A stretch of 64,000 nucleotides of DNA from Phlebotomus papatasi (GCF_024763615.1 NC_077224.1:49548712-49612711), one strand, 5' to 3'. Counted from the stretch's first letter, positions 1-10,859 are shown. Numbers and translations: made by a program. Notes: generated from the letters alone by a model not told the origin.

Positions 1-1608
1 TCGGCAAAGGTTATATATCGGGTGAAAATTGCAACTTGGTGTATTGACCCCCCACCCCCCACCCCTCCTTCCGCCATTTTGAAGACCCCCATTTTTTTGT
101 TTTCTCAATAGCTCCGCCCCTATGGCATCGAGCGGGCTCAAATTTTAGTATGTTATAGCTGGGCCTTAGAGCTTTCCATCAATACCAAACTTAAGGTCCC
201 CCGACCCCCCTGACCCGAGCTATAAGGGTCCAAAAAAAATTTCTTAAAATGGCCATTACTCCGGTTCTAATTGTCAGAATTTAAAAAGTGAGGGCTTTTT
301 GGAAAGCTCTCGTAAAATGCCACTTCCCCTTCTAACATCGCAAGTTCATAAAACCACCGCTAGGGGCGCTTTTTTTAAAAAGAAAATTTTTAAATCTTAA
401 AAGTTAAATAACTCAAAAATTCCATTGTGCATCGGGCTGAAATTTTAGTATGTTGTAGCCGTTGATTATACCTATCAAACAAAAAAAACCTTAAGTCGAT
501 CTAAAACCCCTGACCCGAGCTATAAGGGGTCAAAGTTCGAACATTGACCGGCCTCTATCTCCGGTTCTAATTAACATAGCGGCCTAAATTTTACCTTTTT
601 GGTTTCGTCTCGATGAGCACTTTCAGATGGAAGTTCAAAAAGTCACCATAGGTGGCGCTGTGATAGCGTCAAAATTCATCGAAATTCAAAGTCACTTTTC
701 TCAAAAACGGCATTGTGCAAGTTAATGAAATTTTAGTATGTGTAGTCCAGTCTAGGACGTTTCCAAAATGGTGCGTATGCGCGCTGTGGTTTCAATAGAA
801 CCGGAGATATGAGGGGTCAAAGTTCACAAAATTCAAAAAATCATATCTCCGGTTCTATGTGACCGATTTTGATGGGTGAGAGCTTAAACGAAAGATCTCA
901 CCAAATGCTACAACTTTCTAGAATATTTGAACTTCGTGGGACCAACACCAGGGGCGCCACAGTCGAAAAACCAATTTCAATATCACATAACCTCAATTAT
1001 CTCGACTGTCGCTGAACCGATTTTGATGATTACTTCGACATAATTGTAGAGCACATTTGTCTCTACATTTCGTCCATACATCATTTTCCACTCAGACTAC
1101 GCTATCACTCCGATTTTGCCGTTTAAGTGTGAAAAAATTGATTTTTCCCATAATAACGCTTTGAAATCACTCAGATGCCAATTTGACTGCCTCTACTCCA
1201 CCAAGACACTTAAAATAGGGTTTTAAATGGAAAGTCCTGCAAAATACAACAATTCTTTGATATAGTTGAAGTTCAACAAATGACTACTTGGGGAACTCTG
1301 GATGAAAAAACGAGTTAAGAAACAAAAAACCTCGCTTATCTTGGCTTCTGAGTAATCGATGAGTTCAAGTTCTACGGCAAAATTATAGAGAACATTCTGG
1401 TCTACATTTCACCCATATAACACTTTTCTGTCAGTTCATCCAAATCCTTGATATTTTGGTTTAAATACAAAATTTGTATAATTTCACGAATTTGATTCAA
1501 GATAACTGAATGGCGACTCACAATTTCAGCTCTAAATCGAATTTGCATGCACTCCGAGTTAGCTCACGTTAAGAATCTCACCTACATAAGCCGGTTAGGA
1601 TTATCTGT
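1..1608. repeat. Dispersed repeat with internal ~290-bp diverged tandem units
   Basis: No gene is visible. The phrase CCGGTTCTA recurs at 261, 561 and 849, and AAATTTTAGTATG at about 140, 440 and 728, each in the same relative place, so the first ~900 bp are three diverged tandem units of about 290-300 bp. A related stretch lies inverted at about 59860-60960 inside the PLD3 gene. Positions 1248-1608 have a nearly identical direct copy at 42432-42799. The block ends with GTTAAGAATCTCACCT followed by ACATAAGCCGGTTAGG, the same end seen in the second copy. It is a transposable-element family I cannot name. Confidence 0.8.
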
Positions 1609-1677
1609 CCCTTTTACTGCTCATTTTTAATTTTGTACTGCCCATTTAGAATTTTTTACTGATCATTTGTTTTTTGC

Positions 1678-2051
1678 CTTTGCTATATAGTAAATATTTA
1701 AGCTCGAAAATGGCGAATTTTTAAATTCTCAAATCCATAATTGATTTTATTTATTTTTTATACTTCCAATTTTTTTAAAGCAAAACCGTTTTGGAAATAA
1801 AAACTGCAATACTCATACGTAATATTTTTCACTAAATCGAAAAATATTATTCATTGGTATTGTCAGAAAAATTACTTAAATTTTTGGGCTATTTTTGTCC
1901 CTATCGTTCATAGAAGCACAAAATACACCGAATCAGACTCTGTTGGACTTTCCAAGGTTAGATGTAAAACTTATTATTGATTATGTTTCTCAGTTTATTT
2001 TTTATTGTTGATTTTCAGTACGTAAAAAGTGTCTCGTCGTTAAAGGATTAA
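1678..2051. repeat. Right part of a TTAA-flanked (piggyBac-like) element
   Basis: This stretch matches 42000-43005 outside that copy's internal insertion, for example the shared stretch around TTGGTATTGTCAGAAAAATT. Its right end reads CGTCGTTAAAGGA followed by TTAA at 2048-2051. The other copy starts TTAACCCTTTAAAGACGA, so the ends are inverted repeats abutting TTAA, as in piggyBac-type elements. The left end of this copy is missing and no transposase is present. Confidence 0.6.
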
Positions 2052-2211
2052 TGCATCCAATAAAATCAAAGTAATATAACGTTTTTTCTGTAATATACCT
2101 TTTACTATAAACAGACATGTTCAAATTTCATATCCCAAATGGTACAGAGTAGGGTGTCAATAGGTGCTGACACGAGTTCTTAAACAGTGTCAATAGACGT
2201 TCCTTTCACCC
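2052..2211 (-). mobile_element. Truncated MITE, second copy of the 27899-28131 element
   Basis: This is the reverse complement of most of the element at 27899-28131, including its end GGGTGAAAGGAACGTCTATT. The other end is cut off exactly at the TTAA border of the preceding piggyBac-like element. Confidence 0.75.
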
Positions 2212-2612
2212 TATGGATCAAGTGCCTCGAGATAGCGGAACCGAATCTTTGATGGACTCACCTTCCTTTTTTTTCAGTTTGTTATTTTAATTGAACACTT
2301 CTAAAGCTAATTATCGGAGTAAAAGACACTTTTAATAAAAAACTAACAATTTTCCACTTGGTTTATGCTCTTGACATTGTTCGTAAAATCCCGTATTAGA
2401 ACGTTTTATGAACCTCTTAATTTTTGTCGTAAAAACTTTTATGGGATATTTTTTGCAGAATAATTAAATGGGTAATCCGGCTTGAAACAGGAGAGAATTT
2501 TGGTGATGTCCAGGACGCTTGTGCTCCAAGATAAGACGCCGTGTGTTTGAAAATGTGCAATCACTGCAAATTATACCCCCAATTGACCCTTATTCCACCG
2601 TTCTGCCGCTGT

Positions 2613-3096
2613 TCAATCGATCGCGCTACCGACCAGCTGGTCGATAGTCCGGGAGGGGCAACAAGGGACACTTGGGTATGAATGATTGAGAACTGGGACT
2701 GGAGATGTTCCCAGGGCGGGAAGTACAGTAAAACTGAGAGTCTTCTTGGGTGATAATTCCACTTAATTGCACGCACACATGATAACTACCCGGAGAATTG
2801 ATGGATCTCTCTACATCAAATTCCTCACGGGGCTTAATTGACTCTAATTGGAACATCCGTTCGGACAGCATCTGAGGGTGTCTCCCCGGAGAAGATGAAG
2901 AAAAAAAAGTCGAAGAAGTACCTTCAATTGCTGAATCCGGGAGTTCCTCCTCATCCGCGGCATCGTCATCAATGGCCCGGAGACCAGACAGGCTCGTGGC
3001 CCCCTCAATGTCAATGCGACTGAGGTGTTCAGCCACTTCCACATCCGCATTCCCAGCCACTTTCTCCGGATCATTCGCATTGTCGCACTTTTCCAT
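2613..3096 (-). CDS. Unrecognised small acidic protein, probably two exons
   Basis: An ATG at 3096 opens a frame starting MEKCDNANDPEKVAGNADVE. It is acidic and serine-rich in the middle (an aspartate/glutamate run, then SSTFFSSSS). A likely donor follows at 2789 (CCGG|GTAGTT) and an acceptor at 2700-2699 (CATCTCCAG). This gives exons 3096-2790 and 2698-2613, a 91-bp intron and a ~130-residue protein ending RTIDQLVGSAID. Without splicing the frame runs to about 2626 (156 aa). The gene lies 314 bp downstream of the TFIIH gene on the same strand. No signal peptide, membrane segment or known domain is evident, and I do not recognise the family. The donor is weak, so the 3' structure is uncertain; the AT-rich flanks and sustained amino-acid-like composition support a real gene. 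Confidence 0.5.
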
Positions 3097-3410
3097 TTAT
3101 CACAATTTTTCACACCCAAAACGCGCACTCACACCCAAATCATGGGGCACAGCTTCTGCCCCAGTTACCCCTGTACACCTCAACACACTTTATCCACAAA
3201 TTGCACCATGAGATTCTCTTTTTTAATGCATTTTTTCGAGAACAAAACACCTCACAATAAATTACACAGGCACCACAAAAAAGTGACTGAAAAGCTTCGA
3301 ATTTTTTCCGAAAGTTGCCGCTGAAGGAAACTTTCATAACCTCACTTTTTTTCAAGCCAAATCAAAACAAAAACAAAGATTTCCCAGCATTTATTTTCCA
3401 GGCGAAAAAT

Positions 3411-4408
3411 TCACGTCCGGATCTTCTTCTTTTTGGGTTTTGCTGCAATTGGGGCTGGAGTCTTGAAGACAGTGTGACAGGTAGTACAAATGGGGCTGTA
3501 TTTGCAGAAGATGGACAAACAGACGGAGCACACGTAGCCAATATCAATAAGTTCCCGGTGGCAGAAGCAAGCAGCCCTGTAGTCCACCTTCACGGGCGGA
3601 GGCAGAACTAGCTTGGTGCGTGTATGAGGATCTGGCAGGAATACCCAGAGGAGATACTGCAGGAGACCCTCCAGCTGCGGCAATTTGAGATACTGCCCCC
3701 CTGTGATGTCACAGCCCTGCTGCAGGAGACTCAGGGACTTATCCAAAGCACACACATCAATCACAATGTTCTGCTTCTGGGCAGTAAAGAAGACATTCAT
3801 GTACGTCATGTACTGAGATGCACATTCATTACTGCCCGTCACTACCAGGATCCTGGAAGAAATTCTCGTGCCCGGAGCCTTAATCCTATTCATCCGGGCG
3901 ATGTAGCAGAGAGCCATGGTCATTGTTCCCGCCAGCAGAGATTCCGTATGCCCATGCATCCTTGGGGAATTCGTTATCAAATCCGTCAGTTTGGTCTTAA
4001 CAGTTTTCTCCACCAGAGTAAATAACTCGTACTGCCCATCGATCTGGCGCACTTCCATTGGTTTCCCCGGAGTCGGATAGAGGAATTCCCTGCAAAATCA
4101 TTCAAAATTAACTCGGATCTTCGAGCCAAAAACAATATTGTGAAATTTACGTCGCATGGTGATGACAAGCCAGAACTGCCAGTTTATTCTGAGCCCTCTG
4201 CATTAGATGGGCATTCCCAAAGGCTATTATAGAGTCCAGACACTGGGTCATGTGGTGTGTATTTATTCGGATGATCCTCTGGCTGGGATTGGTGTCCAGA
4301 ACAATCACCAGCAAATTGCAATCTGCAGGTTCTACAAAAACCAACCAATTTTCTTAAAGAAATGCACTTGTTTAAAAGACTTCCTCACTAGATTATTTTA
4401 CCTGACAT
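3411..4408 (-). CDS. GTF2H3: TFIIH core subunit p34 (Tfb4/GTF2H3)
   Basis: This is the p34 subunit of the general transcription and nucleotide-excision-repair factor TFIIH, a nuclear complex in which p34 pairs with p44. Three exons are inferred: 4408-4402 (only ATG TCA G), 4331-4151 and 4089-3411. Introns are 70 and 61 bp and phases join cleanly to give 288 aa, close to the usual ~300. The N-terminus MSEPADCNLLVIVLDTNP is the start of the vWA-like fold. Conserved stretches include LLQQGCDITGG, LLQYLLWVFLP and VDYRAACFCHRELIDIGYVC. The C-terminal zinc-binding region has cysteines at about 237, 239, 250, 253, 258, 264 and 267, then a basic KPKKKKIRT tail. A minus-strand AATAAA at 3395-3390 lies just past the stop. 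The start exon is inferred from splice signals and phase; the family call is secure. Confidence 0.97.
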
Positions 4409-4639
4409 CCTTTTGGTCCTTTGCGCACAGATTTAGATAATATTCTCCAGGAAAACACGAGGAAATAGGAAAAACCAAGATTGTTTACGTTTCCTTCTAT
4501 TTGACACAATGCAATGCACTGGAAAGCGGATTGGAAAGCAAAACTCTCCAAAAAAAATTATGGGTTCTGTTTTAAGATGGCGCTGTTTTGTATATTCAAA
4601 TATTTTTAAAAATAACGATTTTTAAAGAGCATCAGTTTT

Positions 4640-5060
4640 GTAAATTTACAATTTAGGCTTAAAAAAATAATTTTTGATTTGATTAATCTATCTTTTCTAG
4701 TTTAGGAGATAATTGCGTCAAAAATTTTTCATACAATTTTAGTTCCAAAAAAAATATATATATTCGTTGTAAAGTTTAGGGGGTCTATCTCTTTTAGTTT
4801 AGGAGATAATCGTGTTTAAAGTTTTGCATACAATTTAGGTCGAAAAAAGTAATTTTTGATTCAAAGTTTACGGGGTATATATCTTCTGGTTTATCAGATA
4901 ATTGTGTTTAAAGTTTTCATACAATTTTAGTTCTAAAAAAAAATATATTTTCAATAGAAAGTTTACGGGGTCTGTCTCTTCTAATTTAGGAGATAATTGC
5001 GTTTAAAGTTTTGCATGCAATTTAGACCAAAAAAATAATTTTTTTATGTTTAGGGAGTCT
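4640..5060. repeat. ~96-bp tandem repeat, about four units
   Basis: The phrase TTTAGGAGATAATTG recurs at 4701, 4798, 4890 (variant) and 4985, a period of 92-97 bp. Each is followed by an AAAGTTTTGCATACAATTT-like phrase and an A-run. Units have diverged by substitutions and small indels. No coding potential. Confidence 0.85.
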
Positions 5061-6660
5061 CAAAGCTTCAGGAAGGCAATAAAACAAGTAAAAAAATAAA
5101 TTCTGTTTGCTAAACTGATTAAAAAGGTAGTTAGAACGAATATCAGAAGTGGAGGGTGTAGTCTAAATAAGTTTGAAGGAAGAGGAAAGAGGATGGGTGA
5201 TAGTTAATTTAAAATTTTTTTAATACAATTTTAGAACAAGAAAAATTCATTTTCCATTTTTTTATTACATTGAAATTTAAATTTTTATCTATTTCTTTTT
5301 TGCTAAAAGAAAATTTTCGTTAAATCATGTTTTTATTTGGTTAATGGGTTGTGTGAAAAGTTTAAGGTTATGATAAGCCTAACCTCAAAAATTGAAAGAA
5401 TATTTTGTGTGGCAGTCCACAGACTTCTCATTTTAAAGTAAGTTTTGTAGATTTATATTTTAAATTGACTCCTAAAACGTTATTTGTATTTTCTAGAAGA
5501 GATTAATATTTTTAAGAAAATAATTAATTTTGTTAGCCCTTCAGGGTTTGTCTATAAGGTAACAACAACAACAAGCTGTTGTCATTTTTTTTATTTCGCT
5601 CCTCAAAAAAGCAAGATATATTTTGTGTGCAAAAGATTTTAAAACTTTATTGAACAAGAAAATGTTTAATTTCATTCTACATTTTTAAATGAATGAATCT
5701 CTATCCTCAAAAATATGGCAGATCCCCAATTTAAAAATGTCAAAAATGTCTCTAAAGTTCTTAAAGACACTTTATGGATTTTTAACTGCTCGAACTCTAC
5801 GAGAGAGCAGTTTCCACAATCCACAATCCAATTTTTTTTAATTATGGAAGTATTGTATGTTTCCGTTAAATTACAAAATTTCCTGTTAAAATTAACTTCT
5901 TATTCGAGGTTAGGTCACACATAACCTTAAATTCTAAAATAACCTCTGCAGATAGGAACAAGGGCCAAATAAGATACCATAACTAATAAGGCTTAAACTT
6001 GTTTTTAGAGAAGCTGAACCAAGAAAAATTAATGTCTAAAAATGTTTAATGTGGGCTTTTTAATTATAATAGTTTTTAACCTATTTAACCATTAATTTAC
6101 TCAGACTGACAAATTTTTGATTTTAATATCAGATATCTTTGTACCATTCATCAATTTAAGAGAGGATTGGTGAGGATCTTCAAATCTTCAGAAGAGAGAA
6201 AGTTTTGTAGAATAAAAAATAATAAGAAAAAATAACCACAAAGATAATTCAAAATAAAGTTTCACTTTCTAAACCTTTTAACCTAAAAAATGTAACAAAT
6301 TATTGCTGTTCAAAACATTTTTTGAGTTTTGATAATATGTTTTATTGCATTATATAATAAATTTGCATCTTTCTCATCATGAGGTAATTTTTTTTTCGGA
6401 AAAAACAAGGTGTATAATCTCAAATCCTTTTTCAAACCCCAAAACATCTGTAGCAATAGGAGAATTTTAGGTTAATTATTTAAAAAAAAATTATGTAACA
6501 AAAACGATGAAATTCAAATTCACATTGTTTAATTCAAATTCTTTTTCAACTTTGAAAAAAAAATAACTTGGGCGCTCCAAACATACAATTTATACCATAA
6601 TGAAAGAAAATAATTCCAAATTAAAATTCTATCCTTCAAAATATGCAGCAAATAATCAAA
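5061..6660. other. AT-rich intergenic stretch, nothing recognised
   Basis: No supported gene. A short hairpin-containing phrase near 5788-5815 (ACTGCTC...GAGCAGT) recurs at 31987-32015, which suggests a small piece of a dispersed repeat. Confidence 0.6.
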
Positions 6661-6663
6661 TCA

Positions 6664-6912
6664 AATATACTTAAATGGGTCCCGGCCAAAGTCCCGAATA
6701 AGTCAATATCCTGAATGGGTCAAAATCCCGAAAAATCAAAATCCCAAATTAATAAAATCCGGAACGCCAAAATCTCGAAACCCAAAATTCCGAAAACTAA
6801 AATCCTGAAAACCCAAAAGATTCAAAGCCAAAGTCTCGTAAAACCAAAATCGAAAAAAGCCAAAACTGAGAAAACCCAAATTCCCGAAAAATAAAATTTC
6901 CAAATTCTTAAA
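6664..6912 (-). repeat. Diverged short-period minisatellite (CCAAAATCCCGAAA)
   Basis: About fifteen degenerate units of roughly 14-16 bp on the theme CCAAAATCCCGAAA. The same satellite lies in the opposite orientation at 7305-7690, and further arrays are at 26640-26930, 27185-27300, 27415-27460 and 28700-28840. Confidence 0.85.
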
Positions 6913-7043
6913 AGTGTTATACCTACGCTCAGGATTGCATCCGAGCTTGATGGAAGTAAAGGGAATCTCCGTATAATTACGCTCCTCTCAGTTAAGATTT
7001 TAACCCTTCGGAATATCGACTTTCGGTATTTTGTCTCTTATAA

Positions 7044-7293
7044 CTCTGGCACACCTTTTAGATTTAGATCAAAAAAATTTCATTAATCGAAATTGACGTT
7101 CTTTTTTCTCAAAAGTTTTGCATATCACTATCTTACTCTTTCGGACTCTTCTTCTTCCTTTAAATATCATAATAAATTCAATTTAGCTCAGATGAATTCA
7201 GAGAGCGAAAGAATGAGATAGTCACATTTGAGAAAGAAAGGGATGTGAATTTTGATTTCACGAAATTTTCCTGACCTAATAGCTGTGCCAGAG
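7044..7293. mobile_element. MITE, 'CTCCGGCACACCTTTTA' family, copy 1
   Basis: Ends CTCTGGCACACC and GGTGTGCC-like AGCTGTGCCAGAG form imperfect terminal inverted repeats. The interior carries the family phrases TTTGCATATCACTATC and AAGAAAGGGATGTGAATTTT. Related copies are at 18943, 32763, 33503 and 33958. The copy lies between two oppositely oriented minisatellite blocks. Confidence 0.75.
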
Positions 7294-7304
7294 TGATTAG
7301 AAAT

Positions 7305-7690
7305 GGCGTTTGAAATTTTGGTTTTCGGGATTTTGGATTTCACGTTTTTTTTCTTTCGAATTTAGGTCCTTGAGGGATTTTTGTTTTTCGAGATTTTGGC
7401 TTTCAGAATACCGACGAATTCGGGATTATCTCTCTCAGGGATATTGGCTTCTCGGAATTATGGCGTTTGAAATTTTGACTTTTGGGATTTTGGATTTCAG
7501 GTTTTGGTTCTCTCAAATTTTGGTCCTTGCAGGATCTCGGCTTTATTCGGGATTTTGATCCATTCGGGATTATCTCTCTTTGGGATCTTGGATTACAGAT
7601 TTTTGTTCTTTCAAATATTGGTCCTTGCGGAATCTTGACTTTCGGGATTTTGACTTTCGTGATTTTGATTCATTCGGGATTTTCTCTCTT
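7305..7690 (+). repeat. Minisatellite, inverse orientation (TTTCGGGATTTTGG)
   Basis: Degenerate 14-16-bp units, reverse complement of the 6664-6912 array. It is open in several frames, but the encoded peptides only echo the repeat (for example SGFGSLKFWSLQDLG), so no gene is called. Confidence 0.85.
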
Positions 7691-8189
7691 TGGGTTTTTG
7701 GCTTGCACCGTGTTGAATGTCATGCTCGAACCCATGATACATTTATCCGATATCTTGTGCTACTTCTCTGCTCCAGTGCGGCTGACACCGGTAGGATTAT
7801 TGTCTATAGAGATTCTGTGATCACATAAGAGTGGCCGGACTTTCCGGTTACTTATGGCCCGGTTTCCTTTTATTAAAAGAATAGCGAGGGGGAACTGCAG
7901 TAGGGTTCTTTGCAATACATTAAATGAGGCAATGCGCTCAATAACTCAACAAGGCTTGCTATTTGCTATGTATCCAGTCCACTTTGTCTTTGTACTCCCG
8001 ATGCTTAAATACGTTACCTTCGGACAACCCAAGCTTCGGACAACTCATTTTTTTCTATGTGGTTAATTGATTTGACCCATGGCCCTTTTTAAGAAATTTG
8101 AGGCATTTGAATGGTTATTAAAATATAAAATTATAATGGGTCAAATTGTTTAAAAACTTGTTTTAAAAAGCGAGTTGTTCGAATTTTAT
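7691..8189. other. Intergenic, nothing recognised
   Basis: No supported gene, RNA or clear repeat. Two short related phrases around TTCGGACAAC (8018 and 8036) are the only local structure noted. Confidence 0.4.
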
Positions 8190-8770
8190 TTCAGAAGAGA
8201 TGTGACCTTTTTAACTGGGTGAAGGTTTTTCAGGACGTCACAAACTACCGCTTTGTATATAGTATGGGACTTTCAAAAAATACTAGAGCCCCGCACGGGT
8301 CGGGTTTTAGGGTTTTTTCCAACCCTCATCCGCAATGGATTTGACGCGTACCCGACCCGACCCGTTGAATTAAAAAAATATATTTTTAAAAAATCCTAGA
8401 AATCGGGTCGGATAAATGTTTAAGTATAATACCCGAAAATTTGAAGGGTTGTATCCGTGACCCGCCCGACCCGCAGAAAATAAAATAAAACCCGCCCGAC
8501 CCGCAAAAAATCATGCGGGTACCCGCGGGTCGGGTCGGGTATGCAGGGCTCTAAAAAATACGGTGTAGTAAATTCTGAAAAGCCTCAAGCCTAATTTTAT
8601 TATTGTAAATAAAGAAAAATAAAACAAATAATAAAAAAAAAATAAAAAAAAAGGAGAACACGATCAAAAATTTCTGTAAAAAGATCACGAAAGTCAGGTA
8701 AAGAAGTACGGCTACCATTGATTATAAATCAATTTAAAAACGAAATATTTTAACTTCCAAAAAAAAATCC
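8190..8770. repeat. Dispersed repeat, copy 1, carrying a MITE insertion
   Basis: Apart from the 8284-8553 insertion, this matches 14390-14700 along its length, from AACTGGGTGAAGGTT through ATGGGACTTTC to GTACGGCTACCA and GAAATATTTTAAC. No coding capacity. Confidence 0.85.
8284..8553. mobile_element. hAT-like MITE with exact 8-bp target duplication
   Basis: A 270-bp element with ends TAGAGCCCCGCACGGGTC and the inverse of TAGAGCCCTGCATACCC. It is flanked by the same octamer, AAAAATAC, at 8276-8283 and 8554-8561. The related repeat at 14390-14700 is uninterrupted here (14481-14490). An 8-bp duplication is typical of the hAT superfamily. The interior is unusually GC-rich for this window, with many CCCGACCCG and GGGTCGGGT phrases. 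No transposase. Confidence 0.92.
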
Positions 8771-9123
8771 AGAAACAATACTTATAAACATTAATATAAA
8801 TTAATATTTCAGTCATAGGTTTCTAACATCTTTCTTTTCGTTCAATTCTTTTCGAAGCCTAAGTCGTCCGAAGGTGCGCGCTCTCCCCTATATCACCAAA
8901 TAATTTACTCTTATAATTTTGTTTTTAATAAAATAAAAAAAAAAACTAAAATAAAATAAATCGAACTAAGAACCTTTCCATCACGAAGCCAATGCGTTTC
9001 CCTTTAAAAATCCTTTAAAAATAAAAAAAAAAACATAAAACTGAAACTCCGGTACAAAACCACCAAATTTTATTAAAATATCATCAAATAAAAGAAGTTA
9101 AACAGAAATTGTGCAGGACGTTT
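8771..9123. other. 3' flank of the LDLRAP1-like gene
   Basis: AT-rich. A minus-strand AATAAA-type signal near 9073-9068, about 50 bp past the stop at 9124, may end the LDLRAP1-like transcript. Nothing else is recognised. Confidence 0.4.
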
Positions 9124-10062
9124 TCAGGAGCAGATCATGGAATTATCGTGGAGATGCGAGATGAAATTGAGATCGTGGCTGGATTCATTTTCCTCAAAGG
9201 ATACCCAAGTGTTCTGGAAATATCCTCTGCGATCCTTGCACATATCCCCTTCACTGCCAAAGTCAATCAGCAGGTTCCTCACGGCATTGCTTTCAGTGTC
9301 CATTTGATGTACTTTTGCTTCAGAACGCTGTTCCTCCAACAACTTCCGCCTCCTGCTTGCCACTTGCCATAGCTGCAGACGAAACACACAAAAAAAGAGA
9401 AAGAAGTCGTGCAATCTGCTCATAATCTCTCATTTTCCCGCGAAAATCTCACCTCATAGGCACGTCCGAAGCTCCTGGCCACTGTGAGAGCCACTTCTTG
9501 GGCCACTTTGCGCTTTGGACAGAGAAATGCGTGACACTCGAGAATTGCTGGTGCGTCAGAGCTCTGGGATGACGATGATGAGCACTCCCCAAAAGACGAA
9601 GTTGACTCTCTGTGATCCAAACTACTCACAAATGCAAAGACGTGATCATGTGTGGCATCGGCAGAGCAGTATGATATCCGATAGACGGAAACTTGCTGCT
9701 GTGTCTCACCAGAAACCGGATCATGCACTTCGATGCCTTTCGGAGACACTGACAGGCTAACCCGCTGCAGCTTCTTGCCACTTGCTACTATGCAGAAACA
9801 AAAAGAAAAAACATAAATAAATTGAGATTGATTTATCTATACAACAATGTATGAAGATCAAAAAGTGCTGTCTGACCTTTGGCCGTTGATATCACCGTTT
9901 TGACTGCTTCGGCCGTTGCATCTTCTGAACGGGCTGCATCGATCACTGTACTCCCTAAATACTTCACATTGAAGGTTGATGGCTCAGTTCCATCCTCCAG
10001 ATCCTCATAAGGATCATTAAAGTCCCTCATATTTGTAGCTAAAGCCCATTCTTCACAAAGTT
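9124..10062 (-). CDS. LDLRAP1: LDLRAP1/ARH-like PTB-domain endocytic adaptor
   Basis: This is a cytoplasmic clathrin adaptor of the autosomal-recessive-hypercholesterolemia type; in that family the PTB domain binds NPxY tails of LDL-receptor relatives. Exons are 10062-9877, 9784-9453 and 9372-9124, with introns of 92 and 80 bp and compatible phases. The PTB domain begins at STFNVKYLGSTVID, continues through AKASGKKLQRV, SVYRISYCSADATHDHVFAF and LECHAFLCPKRKVAQEVALT, and ends at AYELWQV. This order and wording are closer to ARH than to Numb or CED-6. A serine-rich insert (STSSFGECSSSSSQSS) interrupts the last strands. The C-terminal tail contains NLLIDFGSE, a possible clathrin-box-like stretch. 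The 10062 boundary is an acceptor, so at least one 5' coding exon lies upstream; one candidate is listed separately. Confidence 0.9.
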
Positions 10063-10549
10063 CTACCAAAAAGAATTTATTACGAGTTCAATATTCTAAT
10101 TCTAATCATTTATAGTTTATTTATTTATGAAAAGGATCGAAGACGCGCCAGGAAGATTGTGGTAACAGAATTAAAGATTGACGATCCTTTTTCTCAAATA
10201 TTTGTCAATAGTGTCATAATAATTCTTCTTATGGAACTCTTATGGGCCATTTCCATTGAGAAAATTTTCAGATTTTTGTAGTTCCCAATTCACGTGAAAG
10301 CTCGCAAAAAAGCCCAGTTTTGAATACGAACATCTCGTTGACATTTGTTTGTTTTGATTCAGTTTCTGGGTAAAAATGCATAAAAACAACCGAAACCTTC
10401 ATGAAATCACTGCTAAAGGATATCTTTAATCCTTTGGTACGCAAATTGAAGCAGGGAAAGAGATAGTGAGGGGTAATTGAATCGATTACCAAATCAAAAC
10501 AGCAATATCACTATTTTTGAAGCACTTCGAACACTTTGCCCGCCTTTAC

Positions 10550-10595
10550 CGTAAATACGGGTTGTGGGCATACCGTATCCCCAATACAGGGACAT
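10550..10595 (-). CDS. Candidate first coding exon of the LDLRAP1-like gene
   Basis: ATG at 10595 opens MSLYWGYGMPTTRIY and ends at a good donor (ACG|GTAAAG) in phase 1, exactly the phase needed to join the acceptor at 10062 and give a ~270-aa protein. It lies between two inverted copies of TGGGCCATTTCCATTGAG (about 10242 and 10936), so it could be part of a repeat. The assignment rests on splice phase only. Confidence 0.3.
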
Positions 10596-10810
10596 TTTCT
10601 CACTGCACGCACCACTTTCACCTTCAAAGAACCCAAATTTACCTTAATTTTATCTAAAAACACCTTCTCTGTGAAATGAAAACAAGTTTTTTTACGGAAA
10701 TTCGCTCAGCTGACAACTCATTGGCATGCAAGTACAAAAAGAAAACTCAATGGATGGCGCTGTTCTCCATAGGAACAGTCTGGGAAACTTCTCACAATTT
10801 TTATTTTTAA

Positions 10811-10859
10811 GCTTTTATGAGAAAAAGTTCAACCAGATTGAACTTTTTCTCATAAAAGC
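10811..10859. repeat. Perfect 22-bp-arm hairpin
   Basis: Positions 10811-10832 and 10838-10859 are perfect reverse complements separated by a 5-base loop (CCAGA). It sits inside a broader inverted repeat whose outer arms (TGGGCCATTTCCATTGAG) are near 10242 and 10936, so it is probably part of a transposon remnant. Confidence 0.85.

Noticed and set aside
3624..4025. 133-codon plus-strand frame
   Set aside because: Shadow of the TFIIH p34 coding exon.
6664..6912. CRISPR-like array
   Set aside because: Units are degenerate, contiguous and ~15 bp with no unique spacers; the context is eukaryotic.
7310..7828. Open frames rich in Gly/Phe/Leu/Ser
   Set aside because: They are read from the TTTCGGGATTTTGG minisatellite; the peptide only mirrors the repeat. 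The same holds for 26670-26891.
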